A stretch of DNA of 64,000 nucleotides from Toxonevra muliebris (lineage: Eukaryota; Arthropoda; Insecta; Diptera; Pallopteridae). Of this stretch, positions 47,605-60,800 are shown in pieces; within the stretch, counting starts at the first letter, position 1; each line of letters opens with the position of its first letter. The stretch lies in assembly GCA_963691655.1 (NCBI GenBank), contig OY829326.1, forward strand, positions 39,397,989 through 39,461,988, read 5' to 3'. Position numbers and translations under genes: made by a program. The notes beneath the pieces were generated by a model. It did no database searches. It was not told the origin of the DNA and saw nothing but the letters and a program-made list of their open reading frames with translations.

Positions 47605-50600
47605 GTAATGGAGGTGTGTGTTTGAGCGTAGTTTGTGTAACTTTATCGCACCTTTTCCCTACACCCATTTTAGATTTAGACATTTTAGACTCTCCTCCTT
47701 TTATTACTATGTATTAATTAAGTATGTATACAATTTACAGTGGGTGATGATGCCGCTATTAATATCACTTTCGTTTTTCTTATTGATTGATCTTGTTGTA
47801 ATAAAAATAGATTGAAGTGTATCAACTATTGTGTTGCGAGTAGAGTGGCAGTGATCACATAGTGGATACACTACAATCAATTTTTATTTGGCATGTAATC
47901 CGAATTCAACTTGAAGAAATAAGTATTCAAATCCTTGGTTTTTCAAAAAGTGAACATTTTATTTAATTTCTTACTTACCTGTTGATTTTGTTCAAAACTT
48001 AATTGTAAATTTTTTTACTAAAATGAACGGAAGCATTATTATTTTATAATTAAACAGTTCAATCACCTACTGTATTTTTATAGTTGACTTTATTACTTTT
48101 CACTTCTTTCACTTCCCTCTGGACCTTTTTTTCATATTGGTGATGGTTTTTTTTAGTTGAAGAGCATTTTCAAAAACGACATAAGTTCTGCTTCTAGTAT
48201 ATCAGACCATACCTTTTCTATCAAGTTTTAAATCAAATAAAACTTTGGATTTCCTTGGAATCGTCCGTCTGATTTTCCTATTTCTTCGAAGTATAGAAAC
48301 ATTGCGGTTAAAAAAGGCAATTTTATAAATCTTTATAAGTAAATATATAATTTCATTATTTTGATTTAATTTGGAGTGCAAAAGAAGGTAAAAAATAATT
48401 TTGTATATATTACACTATGCGACAAATTTCAATTTCATCTCCCTGGCATGGAGTTTTTCATCTGGATCAGAAGGATTGCACACCCAGGATTAATACACTA
48501 GCTAGATTTTTCTGGATTAACTCAGATAGGTGACTTTTTTGCAACCGAAGTTAGCGTTTTTCCTTAATTTAAACATAAAACAAATATGTGTAATTAGACG
48601 TTACGAGATTTTTGCTGCCACAGGTTGATCGCGAAGATTGGTAATATATGTATATATGACTGCAATGACAATAAAGGATTAGAATCAATTAAAATTTGGC
48701 AATTGTTATCGATAGGACCGAATTCAGAAATTTGAGATCCTGTGGCCAAAATTTCTTAAATTATTCAAATCTCGGATTGGTTAAGCGATCTTATTTCAGA
48801 CTCGTTCACAATCTTCAGTTCGTCCATCATCTATAAGTACAAGAGAAGAGCTATATCTGCACAACAAAATATGGATTCCTTCTTTCTTCTTATATTATTT
48901 CGAAAAAATTGCAAAATGCAGCAATTCGTTGGCTAAATCAACTTCGAAGTTTTGGAGATAAACATAGATTTAGTTTCTTAGATTTAAGTTCTAAGTGAGA
49001 CGGTCCCATCCTGCTTATTCATGCGAAAAAAAAAAATTGAATCGTTCATCAACAACTTCGTATGCAGAAATTCGTTCATTCAAAGATACGATGAGCTGAT
49101 CGATTTCAGGAAGAAAGATTCCATACGAAATGTTTCTTTCGGTAATAATTACACCACAGGCGCTTTCCCATAATCGTTAAGTTCAAATCGTATAAACGAT
49201 TTTAAAGATTTAGGCGAATTCGCAGCTGTATACATGATCATGGTGGAACTTTGTTAATATCATGCCAAAATTGAGTATAAATATTTCACTGTTTCTAATC
49301 GAGATGGGTAAAAACAAACCAACTGGCCCCAGTTTTTTCTGCTCCTTATTAACAGGTTACAATTCTTGTAACTTTTGAGAATACCCATTTGTTACTTTTA
49401 TCAAAGAGAACATCATTGCGCGCCAAATTTTTAATTTAATTAATTAAAACTTGCAGCTTAATGAAATTACGCGAAAAATTTGAATGCATTTATAAGAAGC
49501 TTTCATGGTTTTTACACTTTTTTCGGACTTAATTTTAATTGGAAAGCTACAACGCAATGGTGGAGATCTTCAACTAGTGGTGGCCTCGGGGCCATGGACC
49601 CGCTGCCCTCATAGTAAATCCGGCCCTGGTTATTGCCAATATCAAATAACTACCACACACAAAAAAATTAAATCCATTCCAATGATCTATCTTATAGCTG
49701 CCTTATAACTGCTACACATTTTCTTGGTTTAATTTCTCGTTGGCAAGGGAAATGTCAATCAAAATTGCATCTTCTATAACTTTTAAATTGAGCTATGTAT
49801 TTATGATATAAATCGCTTAATGTATTGGTAAAGTAGAAAAAGTCAGTTTAATATTTAAACTAACGAAAAACGTGAATTGCAATAACAAAAAAGCCGCTTA
49901 AATTATCTAACCTAGAAAACTTAAGTTTGGGTTTTAAATCTTTGGTGTGTACCCTTTCTGATCCATATGAAAAACTTCATGACTGAATACTTAAACATGC
50001 TGCACTGCTTTATTTTTTTATTTCGAACTAAACGGTATCAGAAATATGCCATAGAAAATGTAATTTGACTTATGTCGTTTTTGGGAATCCTGTTTTACAT
50101 AGAATGAATTCAGCAGAAGAGTTGAATGTATTCAGCGTTGCGTAGCGCCATCTAGCGCATAAGTGCGCAACATATTTGTGACATTTGCTTAAAAGCAAAC
50201 CAAACAGAAGTTGGCAGTTGTTTTAGTGCTTGTAACAGTTTAACAAATCGTTTAATGGCAGCATTATTTTGCTTACAAAGTTGAATCAGGTTTCTTGTTG
50301 ATGTTTTAAAGCTCAACTTTTTTTATACTTTTACGCAAACTTTGAATACAAATCAAGCTTCATACAAAAGAAAAAATAAATTAGAGATATCGTCGAATCG
50401 TTTCTTGGTAGTCAAGAACAAACTGTAGTAGACAATCAATATATATATATACTAATTTTGGCGAAAAACTTTCGAGTTTTCGTACCTTACTAATTTTATA
50501 TTATTTATTGAAATATTTAATAATTTTAATTTAATAGTATAAGAAATATTTAAAATATTGCAAAATTATACTGCACAAGATATTTATGACATTATTAGAG

Positions 50601-50995
50601 AGTTTTTATACAGAAATATTTTGCAATATTTTAGGCGTTTTCGAATCATTATTCTCTACTCACTTGAGGGAGCTTGTACTTAATTTTATGCAGATACGAG
50701 TACTCTAATTTGTTGTTGGATCCCCTTACAAATATGGGAGTAAGAGAATTTATACACGCAGAGAGTGGTGAATCGAAAACTAATTTTACTACATTTGTAA
50801 ATAGATTTAATGCTTGTGCTTCTTCTCTCTAATGCACATAAAAATGCACCCCATAATTAACAAACACCCACCCTCCCGACATTTTTTTTTTTTATTAATT
50901 AATTTATTATTTATTTATAATTGCTCCATAAATTTAACAAACATTTATACTAATAATCAAAAATCTGCCACTCCTATCACTTCCACTTTCCACAG
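47605..50995 (+). other. Intron 4 of gene B (3.4 kb)
   Basis: It ends in a strong pyrimidine tract and acceptor (TTCCACTTTCCACAG). A motif like the start of repeat R4 ('ttacactatgcgacaaa') lies at about 48411. A possible hAT-like terminus ('aatccggccctgg') lies near 49617-49629, with no partner found. No exon is seen inside. Confidence 0.65.
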
Positions 50996-51201
50996 CCACA
51001 CGAGGCAAAAAGAAGAAGAAGAAGAAGGCTCTGCAAAAATTGATATTGCTCGGTACATTTCTGAAAGCTAAAATTGAATTATTATTGAAATTACTTGGCG
51101 CTCATTTACAAATTAAATTCTTTGCAATTGCTTTGATCGGTTTATTGATTAATATTGCCCGATTCTGGATTGATGTAAAACGTGGCGGTGCACCGCAAAA
51201 G
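50996..51201 (+). CDS. Gene B, exon 5: hydrophobic part of the Osiris domain
   Basis: The acceptor CACAG ends at 50995 and the donor GTTAGT starts at 51202. The exon reads TRGKKKKKKALQKLILLGTF and continues with a Lys-spaced hydrophobic stretch (KAKIELLLKLLGAHLQIKFF, then AIALIGLLINIARFW) ending KRGGAPQK, about residues 372-440. A long hydrophobic block preceded by basic residues is the signature of the second half of DUF1676 and is thought to associate with membranes. The exon ends on a codon boundary (phase 0), which fits exon 6. Confidence 0.85.
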
Positions 51202-52821
51202 GTTAGTATGTTTTAGGTGGTTTTACACTTTTACATCCATATACACTGAAAAAAAATAATCACAGTTTTTGTTAATTGTTTGTTTTTGTTATTTTACACA
51301 TTCACACACACACATGAATTGTTTAATCGTTTTTGTGTTTTGTTAATTACTTTTTGCACTTTTTTGCAGTTTTTTTTTTAATTTTATTTATTGTGAAAAT
51401 TTACTTTATTTATTGTTTGTTGTTTTTTTCATTGGGTTTATTTAAATAATGAGTTATTGTTTGTGTGCATGGAACCCCATGTCCTCCTCAGCTATGTTAA
51501 TACCATGAGGTTCGATGACAGCACTGAGGCGACAAAATCATTTGTGTAAAACTTTTTTTTGTTTTTGTATATAATTTTTAATGATCTCGTTCTTTTTCAT
51601 ACTCAATGTAAGATATAAAATTACGAATATATTTATTTTAGCAAGCGTTAAGATGGAACTCAATCTGTCTCTGTCTCTATCAAACACTTTCCTTTCAGGA
51701 GTTTGTAATATATTACTTGAATTTATAAAAATGCACTTTATGCTCCATCATTTCAGATTTAAAAGATAAAATTCTTATAATTTATTAATAATCGAGGGTT
51801 AACTGAAACCACAACTTCTTCTTTTATGGCGCAACAGCGCATGGAGGGCCTAGACCGAGATTTTCGCATTCATTCATGTCGTGGTCAAATACACGATTGA
51901 AAGAGACCTACAGTGAATGCCGAATCCGAACGGCAAGGTGAAAAGCTTTCCTTGCACTATTTTTATTCTTGCAGGTTTGCCATTGCCTAAGGGGTAGGAA
52001 AACTTTTGTTTTCTCTTGGTGTTTTTATTTACCGTGGCAAGCATCGAACCTGGGAACGCTGTGTATCAGTACAGGACTCTAACCACTACGGCATGGTGAC
52101 CTCAACTACATACTGGGTAATTTTTGTTCTCTACCATAAACGTTGTCTAGTTCCCTAGAAAGGTTAAGAAATCTTTGGTACCTTTCACATAATTAAACCA
52201 CACTGAACGTGATCTAGCTAACAAGGATTGGAGGAGAAATTCAAGACGTCCCTTCTTATAACCAAATCAGCGCAATCAATTCTATGTTGCTAAAATTGCC
52301 CACCTCATCTTCACCATAAGTCTGCCTCTTAAAGATGGGAAGTTATCATTTTTTCGTTGATTTAAAATTATCAAACGATCAAAATTTATGAAATATTAAT
52401 CTGGAAGGAAGGGGGAGGCAATGTCAGCTAGTGCGTTAGAGCATTTCCAGCTGGACCATTCACCCATTATTACTCATTAATAAAAAATTGTCAGAATGGA
52501 AAAACTAGTTTTCAAAAAAACACAAATTTATTTGATAAATATTCAAAATTTCTAAACTACCCTCAGTACTGAACATCGAATGTCGTCCTTCTGCGTGTAG
52601 TTCTAACAAGAATGTTAATGCCTTTACCGAAATTTAGACTTTCGGGTAGCGCAAATACTAAATATCAATACGAAAATACAAACAACAACTAAACAAAAAA
52701 AAAAAATAACTCCTGTACTCACATAAATCACACACGACACGATGCAACTATAATCCTTTTGGGTATCTTTGGTATTTCCTTGGTGTTTCTCACTTCAAAG
52801 AGTAAATCTTTCTAACCTCAG
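51202..52821 (+). other. Intron 5 of gene B (1.6 kb)
   Basis: A phase-0 intron from GTTAGT to CTAACCTCAG. It contains the minus-strand SINE at 51811-52100. The other parts are AT-rich with short T and A runs and no exon. Confidence 0.75.
51811..52100 (-). mobile_element. tRNA-derived SINE
   Basis: Read on the minus strand, it begins GTCACCATGCCGTAGTGGTT with an A-box-like segment, followed by a B box GGTTCGATGC (+ strand 52041-52050). The body contains a block CCTTGCCGTTCGGATTCGGC (+ strand 51919-51938) and then 'ctgtaggtct', a core I recognise from widespread insect SINEs. The tail ends in 'aaaagaagaag'. About 290 bp, apparently full length. It sits antisense in the last intron of gene B, and I could not identify a clear target-site duplication. 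Confidence 0.75.
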
Positions 52822-53046
52822 GTTGTTTATGTTGAACATGCACACCATCAGCATCACTATGAAGAAGCTGGCGGCGATGATTGGGGCGAACAGGGAGGCG
52901 GCGGCTATTGGAAGCGCTCACTGCAAACAGATCCGACAATCGAAAAGAACGGAGCAGGAGCATCTACCGACAGCTATCAACTGAAATCGCAACCATACGA
53001 TCCAGCAGCAGCACAGTACATGGCATACCGAAATCAATGGCAGTAG
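52822..53046 (+). CDS. Gene B, exon 6: C-terminal Tyr/His/Gly-rich tail
   Basis: The acceptor CTAACCTCAG ends at 52821. The frame (phase 0) starts VVYVEHAHHQHHYEEAGGDD and continues with a Gly-rich WGEQGGGGYWKR segment. It ends YDPAAAQYMAYRNQWQ before TAG at 53044-53046. The exon gives 74 residues, about 441-514. A His/Tyr-rich tail closing with an 'AQ..AY' pattern is usual in Osiris proteins and confirms the family. Overlapping open frames across these bases are shadows of this exon. Confidence 0.88.
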   Translation, partial: VVYVEHAHHQHHYEEAGGDDWGEQGGGGYWKRSLQTDPTIEKNGAGASTDSYQLKSQPYDPAAAQYMAYRNQWQ

Positions 53047-53560
53047 TTATGAATATACGGAGGTATGCAGGCAGTGAAGAAAATGCATAAGAAAATAATT
53101 ACGAACGATTAATTTTATTTTAATCGTTATTTTGAATTTGTATCTATGAGAAAATTATTAAAACATTTTCGTTTTTGGATTATTAAATAATCGAATCTAT
53201 GAAGGAAATTAAAAAAGAAAAAAAGCAAAAATCAAAAACAAAAATTTTGTATATTTAGAAAAAAAATGGCCAGAAATTTTTTATAAGTCTAGAAACAAAT
53301 TACAAATTTAATTTTATTTAAGAAATACATATGTAGGAAATTGTAAATTAATTTGGCTAATCAAACACCAACAAAAATTTTAAGCTCAACCACAAAATTA
53401 TTATTATTTTGTATTAAATAATTTATTGTTATTAATTTAGTTATGTGTGTTCATGATATTTTATGTATTTATTTATTTATTTATTTATATATTTAAACAA
53501 AAATATATTGTATTATTTATTTTGCAAAATAAAAACAAAATTTCAATGCTTTCGAAGTTA
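53047..53560 (+). other. 3'UTR of gene B with candidate poly(A) signals
   Basis: Very AT-rich sequence follows the stop. Candidate signals are ATTAAA at 53413-53418 and AATAAA at 53528-53533. A TTTA repeat lies around 53465-53490. The true transcript end cannot be decided by eye. Confidence 0.45.
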
Positions 53561-54387
53561 AATTTAGTCGTAAAATTTTGTGATTCTAAAAGCATGCGAT
53601 TGAGCCTGAGAAGTTTATAGTAAATAGCTATTAAATACTTATTATAAGATTGTGGAATTAATGTAGGAGCAGATGGTGTAGACCAATTCAAGTAATAGCT
53701 AGGCACATTAATATAATATAGCAGAAAATAGATGACGTGCATTTAAAGCTTAAAGTTTTTTTTTTTTTTTGAATTTTTACCTTCGGCTAAGATAACGGTA
53801 TTAATTTAGTAATTGCGTTTTCGTCCACATACACAATTTTTTCCATAACAAAATATATAATGTAAATTGTACCGGATATCACGGAGATGCTGGCTGTGCA
53901 CCTCAACCCTCATCGGGCCGACAAGCACTGAGTTATCAGAAAGAAATTGACAAAATGGCGGCGGTGAAGAGGCTCTTTTTTTCGAAAGTTTTTATCACTT
54001 TTGCACGCTATAAAAAATAGTTAGTGTGAATTGCAACAAAAAGTATCTATTTTTATATTAAAAAAAAGCAAATCGTTTGCGTTGCTTCGAAGAAAATTAT
54101 TCACGCAGTTTGTAAAAAGTAGTTTTAAGAAAAATGCGTTAAAATTTTCATATTCAAAGTTTTTACATGAGAAGCCAAGTTTTTTCATATTATCAATTAT
54201 AATATTAAATATTCTAATGCTGCTCAATTCACCAGTGTGATTGCACTGTGCAACAAAGTCATGTCATGACAAACAAATTAAGTATAATAAACCATAAGAT
54301 AAATTGTTAAGTTCGCACCTAAAATTATTTTACGTTTAGTAATTTATAGTAGAATTATTCGCAAAACATTTTCTTTGAATCTGTTAA

Positions 54388-54530
54388 CCAATTAGCTCTC
54401 CCCTTATGGGTCTTTTTGCCGTTTTCGCAAGAAATCACATTTTTGACCCATTACGAGAGTTAATAAGCTCTAGAAATATATTGTTCATAAAATTCAATTA
54501 TAAGTCACTGAACAACTAAAATCTCTAAAC
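54388..54530 (-). repeat. Dispersed repeat R3, inverted copy
   Basis: The reverse complement reads 'ttgttcagtgacttataa', then 'ttaactctcgtaatgggtca', then 'gcgaaaacggcaaaaagac', matching 30570-30680 block by block. It forms an inverted arrangement with the direct copy at 54960-55160. Confidence 0.5.
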
Positions 54531-54694
54531 TCGGTTTTAATAAAAATAAATTTCAAAAATTTTCCAAATTTACACCTCTGCAAAGCAGTAAACAAATGTG
54601 TTTTTTAAAGTATTTTCCAAATTAAAAATATATTTTATATCGCAAAATAATCATTATAAGGTTAATTAAATTAAGCATTTATACCTTCAATGGT

Positions 54695-54850
54695 GTATTA
54701 ACGCTTTGGCTCCTCCCTTATGGAACTTCTTATTTTTCAATATAAATTTTCATTTCAACCCATCTAAAAGTATGGGTCTCATACATTCTAGTACAATTTT
54801 TCTAATAAAATTTTATTATAGATCACTAAACACTAAAAAAACCTTAAATT
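54695..54850 (-). repeat. Dispersed repeat R3, diverged inverted copy
   Basis: It contains 'cctcccttatggaact' and 'gatcactaaacact', diverged versions of 'ccccttatgggtct' and 'agtcactgaacaact' in the copy at 54388-54530. The similarity is weaker, so the call is tentative. Confidence 0.3.
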
Positions 54851-54959
54851 TAGTTTTAGAATATAAAAAAAATCGATTTTAAATGTACTCCAGTACTTTT
54901 TTTTTAAATAAAATTTTTAGTTTTTCATATCACTTTTTTTTTCTAGTAGTAACTCTAAA

Positions 54960-55160
54960 TCGATCTACAGATTTTGTTGTTGAATGACGTATAGTGGAAT
55001 TTTATTAGCAACATATTTTTAGAACTTAGTAATACTCTATCTACCCCTGTAATGGGTGGAAAAGGTGGTACAAAACACACAAACAATCTCAAATGCAAAT
55101 TTAACAAGTTTATTATACTTAATTTTTTAGAAATGGCAAACTTTTGGCCCACATAAATCA
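54960..55160 (+). repeat. Dispersed repeat R3, direct copy
   Basis: It shares 'gcaacatatttttagaac', 'cctgtaatgggtggaaaa' and 'tttattatacttaat', then 'aaatggcaaacttttggccc', with 30590-30840. The 68-aa minus frame across it is not a gene. Confidence 0.5.
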
Positions 55161-57630
55161 AGATTACTGTATATGAATACTTTCAACCCAGTTCGAATTC
55201 CACGACTTTGAATTTGTTGCGTAGCGCTATCTAAAAATAAAAACACTGTGTGCAGAAAGAGCAAACAACATTACTGGTGGGAAAAATGCTTGTAAAGGAT
55301 TCAAAAGGTATTGAATAACGTTTATGAAATGAAAGAATATCTTCCATACTTTTAAAAATGCGGTCACTTGCAAATTTATTCAAGATCCTCTTAATACTTT
55401 TTCATTATTCTGTCAATACCAAAGAGAAATATAGAAATATTTGATTTTCGATTCTGTTATTGATTAGTAATTCAATAAGATTCTTTATTATTGTTTGAGT
55501 TTTGTTTAGAAAATTGATAATTTACACGAGCCACCAAACAAAATTGGAACAGTAAACAAAATTCATATGCATGCTACTCAAGAGTATCTTTATTCAACTG
55601 TTTTATACCACTTCACTCCACTAATCCATGCCACTCCAATCCAAAACTATTCTTCTTTATGATATTCTAATGCCCTAATTTCTTTATTTGTGTATGTCTT
55701 TCAGCTCAGCTCATTTTAAGTACTTTTATAAAATACGAAATTAAACTCGATTGTCGTCGTAGTTCCTTGCAATCTCCGTTACTTTTCTTGGTTAGCCCAT
55801 TTAAAGAATTGTCAAATTCTTTCTTTCCCCTTTCATTTCATTATAAGCGCCATTCAATCTGCGGAAGCCTCCTAAAAGGTGAATAGACTTTATCCACGCT
55901 GTACCGAGGTAAGTTTTTGTAACTATTTAGATATTCCAAGCATGATTCGAAATTTGAACGTTATTCGCGTGTATTTGCAATTATGCTCAAATATTTTTCA
56001 TACATTGTAAAATAAGCAAATCTGTGCTTTAATGTCTTCAAACAATCGACAAGTGTTGTTGGTAATTTATTATTGTCATGGTCGTGATTCAAAAGTGGTA
56101 GATAACACAGTGCCACAGAAAATGAAAAAAATAAAATAAAATGCACGAACTCGAATATACTTTTCTTCATAATTCGGGAACTCTGAACACGATGGTGTTT
56201 TCAGTTTTTTCCCTATACGTTATAATTTTTTGAAAAATCTATTTGAAAAGAAATATTTATTGCTCAGGTTTTTAGACATCTTTACCAATATTAAAGTATA
56301 TAGGGATGTAAAATTTGGTAGTTTCCATAATACATTTTCAATATTAAGTACATGTCCAAACTGTATCTAAGTTAGTAGAAATGTGAAATTTTTGCGAAAA
56401 ATTTGACTTTTTAAGGTAATAAATGGCAATAGTTAATGTAGAACCTACAAATTCGTTATGGTGATTAGTACCAGCTAAATATATATACGCACAAACTTTC
56501 ATCATCATATCTCTAACGGTTTTCAAGTTATTGCACATCGTGTTCAGCGTGTCCGAATTATGTAGAAAAGTATATTCAAGCTCTTGCATTTTTTTTGCTG
56601 TTGCACTGTATAATACAATGAAAAAAATTAATAAATATATATACATATATATTTTTTTTTTGCTTGTGTAATTTCCAATGACGTACAATTTTCATAATGG
56701 TTTGCAAAATTTAAAAAAATAGAACTTTTTGTATTCTACATTTTTTTTTACTCATTTTATGCCACACAAACAAACATTTTTTTATATACTTACATATAGT
56801 ATATGTATATCTTTATTCATTGGCTCGCGCTAGTCTAGAGCTGTCCCATTGGAGTCTCCAGGGTTATGTATTTGAATTAAGAAGGACAGAAGGTATTCTT
56901 CATTTTAATTTTTATTCTGAGCCAATGTTCATGCAAAGTAGTGACATGCTGTTCCAATAGATGATTATGTTCTTCGACATATCTTTTTATTTTCTCTTCA
57001 ATGATATCAACTCGCAAATCGCAGTAGAGGTCATAGTTTCTAATATACGATGGCGCATTTACCATACAGGTCTTTATTTTGGAGTCTTTGCATACAATGG
57101 TCGGTATAACAATTTTTTCTTATTCAATTTCACTTTGCGTCTTAATTACTATACAGCTATATATAAGTTTTTAATCAAAATCTTTAAAGCAGATTTTCGA
57201 ATTACATAAAAAATTTATCCTCGTTAGTTGGTAAGTATGGATGATAAATATATGTGCAGTTGGAACGAAAATTACTCCCGGTGGCTGTATATACTTGATA
57301 CTAGCCAACACTGAAACTAACTTCCTTGAAAAATGGAGGTATTTCCTTCAGCGTTGTTATATACTTTTTCATCGAATTCGTCCCAATGCCCAAGGCCATG
57401 ATGGTACATACATTGGTCAATTTCCGCAAAGACACACATTAGATCGAAGCGAAAAACAGAGAAGTTTTTAAATCAAATCGTAATCGTGCGAAAAAGTTGA
57501 CACTCGCCAGTACGAACTCCGGGAACTCTGAGGCAAAATTTTACGCTATGAAAAATTAAACTTTTTTTGAACCTTAAACCCTTTTTAAAAGAAAATGTAT
57601 GGCTATTAAGTAGGGCAGTGCCTTCTTTTA

Positions 57631-57845
57631 TTAACCCAGCGTCAATGAGCATGAGTGTATTACACCCGAGTTGTTCAGTGATTTTAGATATGTAGGACGA
57701 AGAGAATATTTTTATATTATTTTTGGTTGTACTTAAAATATGCTTTATGAAATTAAAAAATAAAACCTTAAAAAAAATCCAGTTTTATTTTAAGGTTTTA
57801 TTGTTTCTCGGGTGTCACACACCCAGTTCATTGACACAGAGTTAA
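57631..57845. mobile_element. Foldback MITE on TTAA (piggyBac-like)
   Basis: TTAACCCAGCGTCAATGAGC starts at 57631. The right end, read on the minus strand from 57845, starts TTAACTCTGTGTCAATGAAC. The arms stay similar for about 40 bases, meeting at 'acacccgag' / 'ctcgggtgt'. An inner inverted pair 'aataaaacctta' / 'taaggttttatt' extends the hairpin. TTAA is duplicated at both ends, the target used by piggyBac-type elements. It is 215 bp long and noncoding. Confidence 0.7.
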
Positions 57846-60800
57846 TATACTCGTCATTGCAGAAATCAGAAAAATATAATATACCATTCTTTATTATTGA
57901 AAAAAACAAGATATACAATATATGTGCCTTGATCTACGGAAAGGAACCTATCGTCCGAAAACAATTTTTAGAGAAAACAGCTGTTAAAGTAAACAAGTCG
58001 ATAATGATGAGCTTTTTATTGGTTTAAGTCGTAAAAATCTCGTTGCGACTTGAAAGAGCGGGAAAACAATATTGCCTGATTTACACTATTACAAATTCAA
58101 TCAAATTTGCCAGCATGTTGGTAAATTTCATACAGGAAATTCTCTTTTTCTCTCTCTTTGACAGGGAATATGACATTGTGAAACCAAGCATAAGATGGAA
58201 AAAATGGCGTCATCATTTGTACTGATCATAAACTCACAACTATGCGTTTCTGAAAAACTCAACAAACTCGCAACAGTTGCAAGAATTTGTATCTTAGAAA
58301 CGCGACTATTGTGTTAATTTTTGAAGTACATTTATGAAATAAATAATAAAGCTAGAAATCTGCGGCTTATTAAATTCAAAATAGCGGCCTTTTTTCGATT
58401 AGAATCGTCAAAAAAGATTTTTCAAACGTCGACCAAGGCAGATATAATTATATAGTAAGTCTTAAGCAAGCTTCAATCCCTTCCTTTCGAAATTTGAATC
58501 TCTATAAATTTTTACAGAAATGAAATGGAAAAGTGAATGAATACTTTATTCAAGGCTAATTTAGTCGCCTTTCGAAAAAATAGAAATTTTAATAAAAATG
58601 GCCATATCTCGAACTAATGGCAAATTCGGATTCAGCAGTCCAAAAAACATTGTCATTAAACCGTTTGCCAAACTCTAGCCAAGAAGGATGTCCAATGAAA
58701 ATTGGAGTGTTTAATTTAGGCATACTTACACTTTGCCAAGGTCTAGGTAGAAGCGTCCTAGAATTCTTCATAAAATTTTCTGCCAAATTTACTTATTTTA
58801 AATAAGTTCATTCTAGATGTAAAATTTATTTATATTAAATCACATCTTAAACTTTGAAAAAGTCCGTCTGTAATACTTTTAACTTTTGAAATAGGAACAT
58901 TTTTGAATGAAGGTGCTCTAAAAATTGCTAGGCTCCCTTTGAGAAATCCAGATCCCCCCTTGTATATAGCCTAAGTTCCACTGTACAATAATCTTAGAAA
59001 ATCGGAATTTGTTGTGAAAAATTGCCAATCGTCATCATGTTGCAAATGTCATCCAATCTGACACCGCTGATTTGTATACATAGATGCAATTTGCGGGCAT
59101 ACCAATTTTATTATGATTAGGAAAGTGCACTGATCAACGATTCATAGATTGTGGCTATTTCGATTGGTACCTACGCACCCCAACTCAAGGAGTTTGTTAG
59201 TTTTACATATTTTTTTATTTCGTTTTCTTTTCCCATACCTTAGTATGGATAAAAGTACGTACATATATGTGAAAAATCATCCATTAAACCATCCATAAGT
59301 CTTCACTCAGACTTTATAGAGATCAATATAGCATGAAGTTTAAGATCACTTAAATATATTCTCAATCTTAGCCAAAATTTTAAAAGCTTAACCAAAATAT
59401 TTCAAATCAGTTTATATGTGCAAATTTGTATGGGCATGTGGTTACGTGCTGCAAACAATGTATGAAAATGCATGCATATTCTTCATATTCGTTTCAATTT
59501 GGCAAACTAAAATTTTTAAGTATTTATTTAAAAAATCTAACCAAAAATCTATGCTATACCAAATGAAATTATCGAAAGCCGAGTAAAGGTGTTAGTTTAG
59601 AAAGTGGATTAAATTAATTTCAGGCACGTACTAAATAAGGGCATTTCTTTTTGCTTGTCATTTTCTTTTTGTTTCGTTGTTTTTTATTTTGTTTTAAATT
59701 TGACAAAATCATCGAAATTTGATTAGAAAAAAGTCAAAATCCGATTCAAAAAAGTGAATGGCATATTCACGCGCGTTTTTGATTTTCGATTTTCCTCGAT
59801 TGATATTAAAGTGTCATTTTTATGTAGAAAGTTTTTAGGTTAATTTAATTACATTTAAATTGGAGGTACGTAAGAAACTATCAGAAAAATACAAACTTTA
59901 GAATTTAGATTGATGATAATGTAATGCAAAGAAAGTTAATATTAGTAGCAGATTTTTAATTTGCATTTATTTTCAAAATCGTGCAGGTTTTGCTAAAACT
60001 AATTAACTACTTCCTATTAAGTGCTATTCGCTGCATGGACACACCCACAAAAGGCCGAACAAGAATTAGAAACTGCATTTTCTGCACATTAAAATCAGAG
60101 GCTTAATGAAGATTTCCTATTTTTTTTATTAACTAACCACACATATGCCATTTTCAATTACATACACATTGATTCTTTTAGTTTTGCACATATTTTTTTT
60201 AAACAAATTCTAGTCATGTGCATCAAGGTATAAAAACTCCATCAACACGTTTCAATGTGAATAATAAAGAATTTCTGCAAAATTTCAGCTTGGAACTTAT
60301 GTTCTTTTGCTTCAGCTACTTGCTGCTAGTCTCTTTCGAATTCAGGTGGAAGTGCATTTTGTCCATAATTTGGTGTTTGTTGCTAGGCCTAAAAAAGAAA
60401 CGCGACGATTTTTATTAACACTGTTTTTTTTTATAAAAAAATGCAAATTTTTTTCTTCTTAATAAATATTTTTGCGGTTGCTTATGCACTTGAGCTTGAT
60501 AAAAGATACAATGTTGATGATATACAAAACACAATTTTTTGCAAAGCTTATAATTCATACATAAATACATATGTATACCTAAGGTGACCATGTTTTTGTT
60601 TTTTCTTTTTTAAATTCGGTGCATATTGTATTGGTGCTACCATATGGCTGTCGTACTAAGAAGATAAAGCAAATAATATTCCAACGACTGCAAGGTTTAT
60701 CTGAACCGCTCTATATGGTGGTACCCCCTACACAAGAGCTGGGCAAACCTAATAGACTCTGTAAAACCTAAATTGGAACTGTAGAGCGTGAAACTATTCA

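Noticed and set aside
47613..47717. Extension of exon 4 to the stop at about 47717
   Set aside because: The downstream residues lose the low-complexity character and the hydrophobic exon at 50996 would be lost. Splicing at 47599 or 47605 restores the standard Osiris layout.
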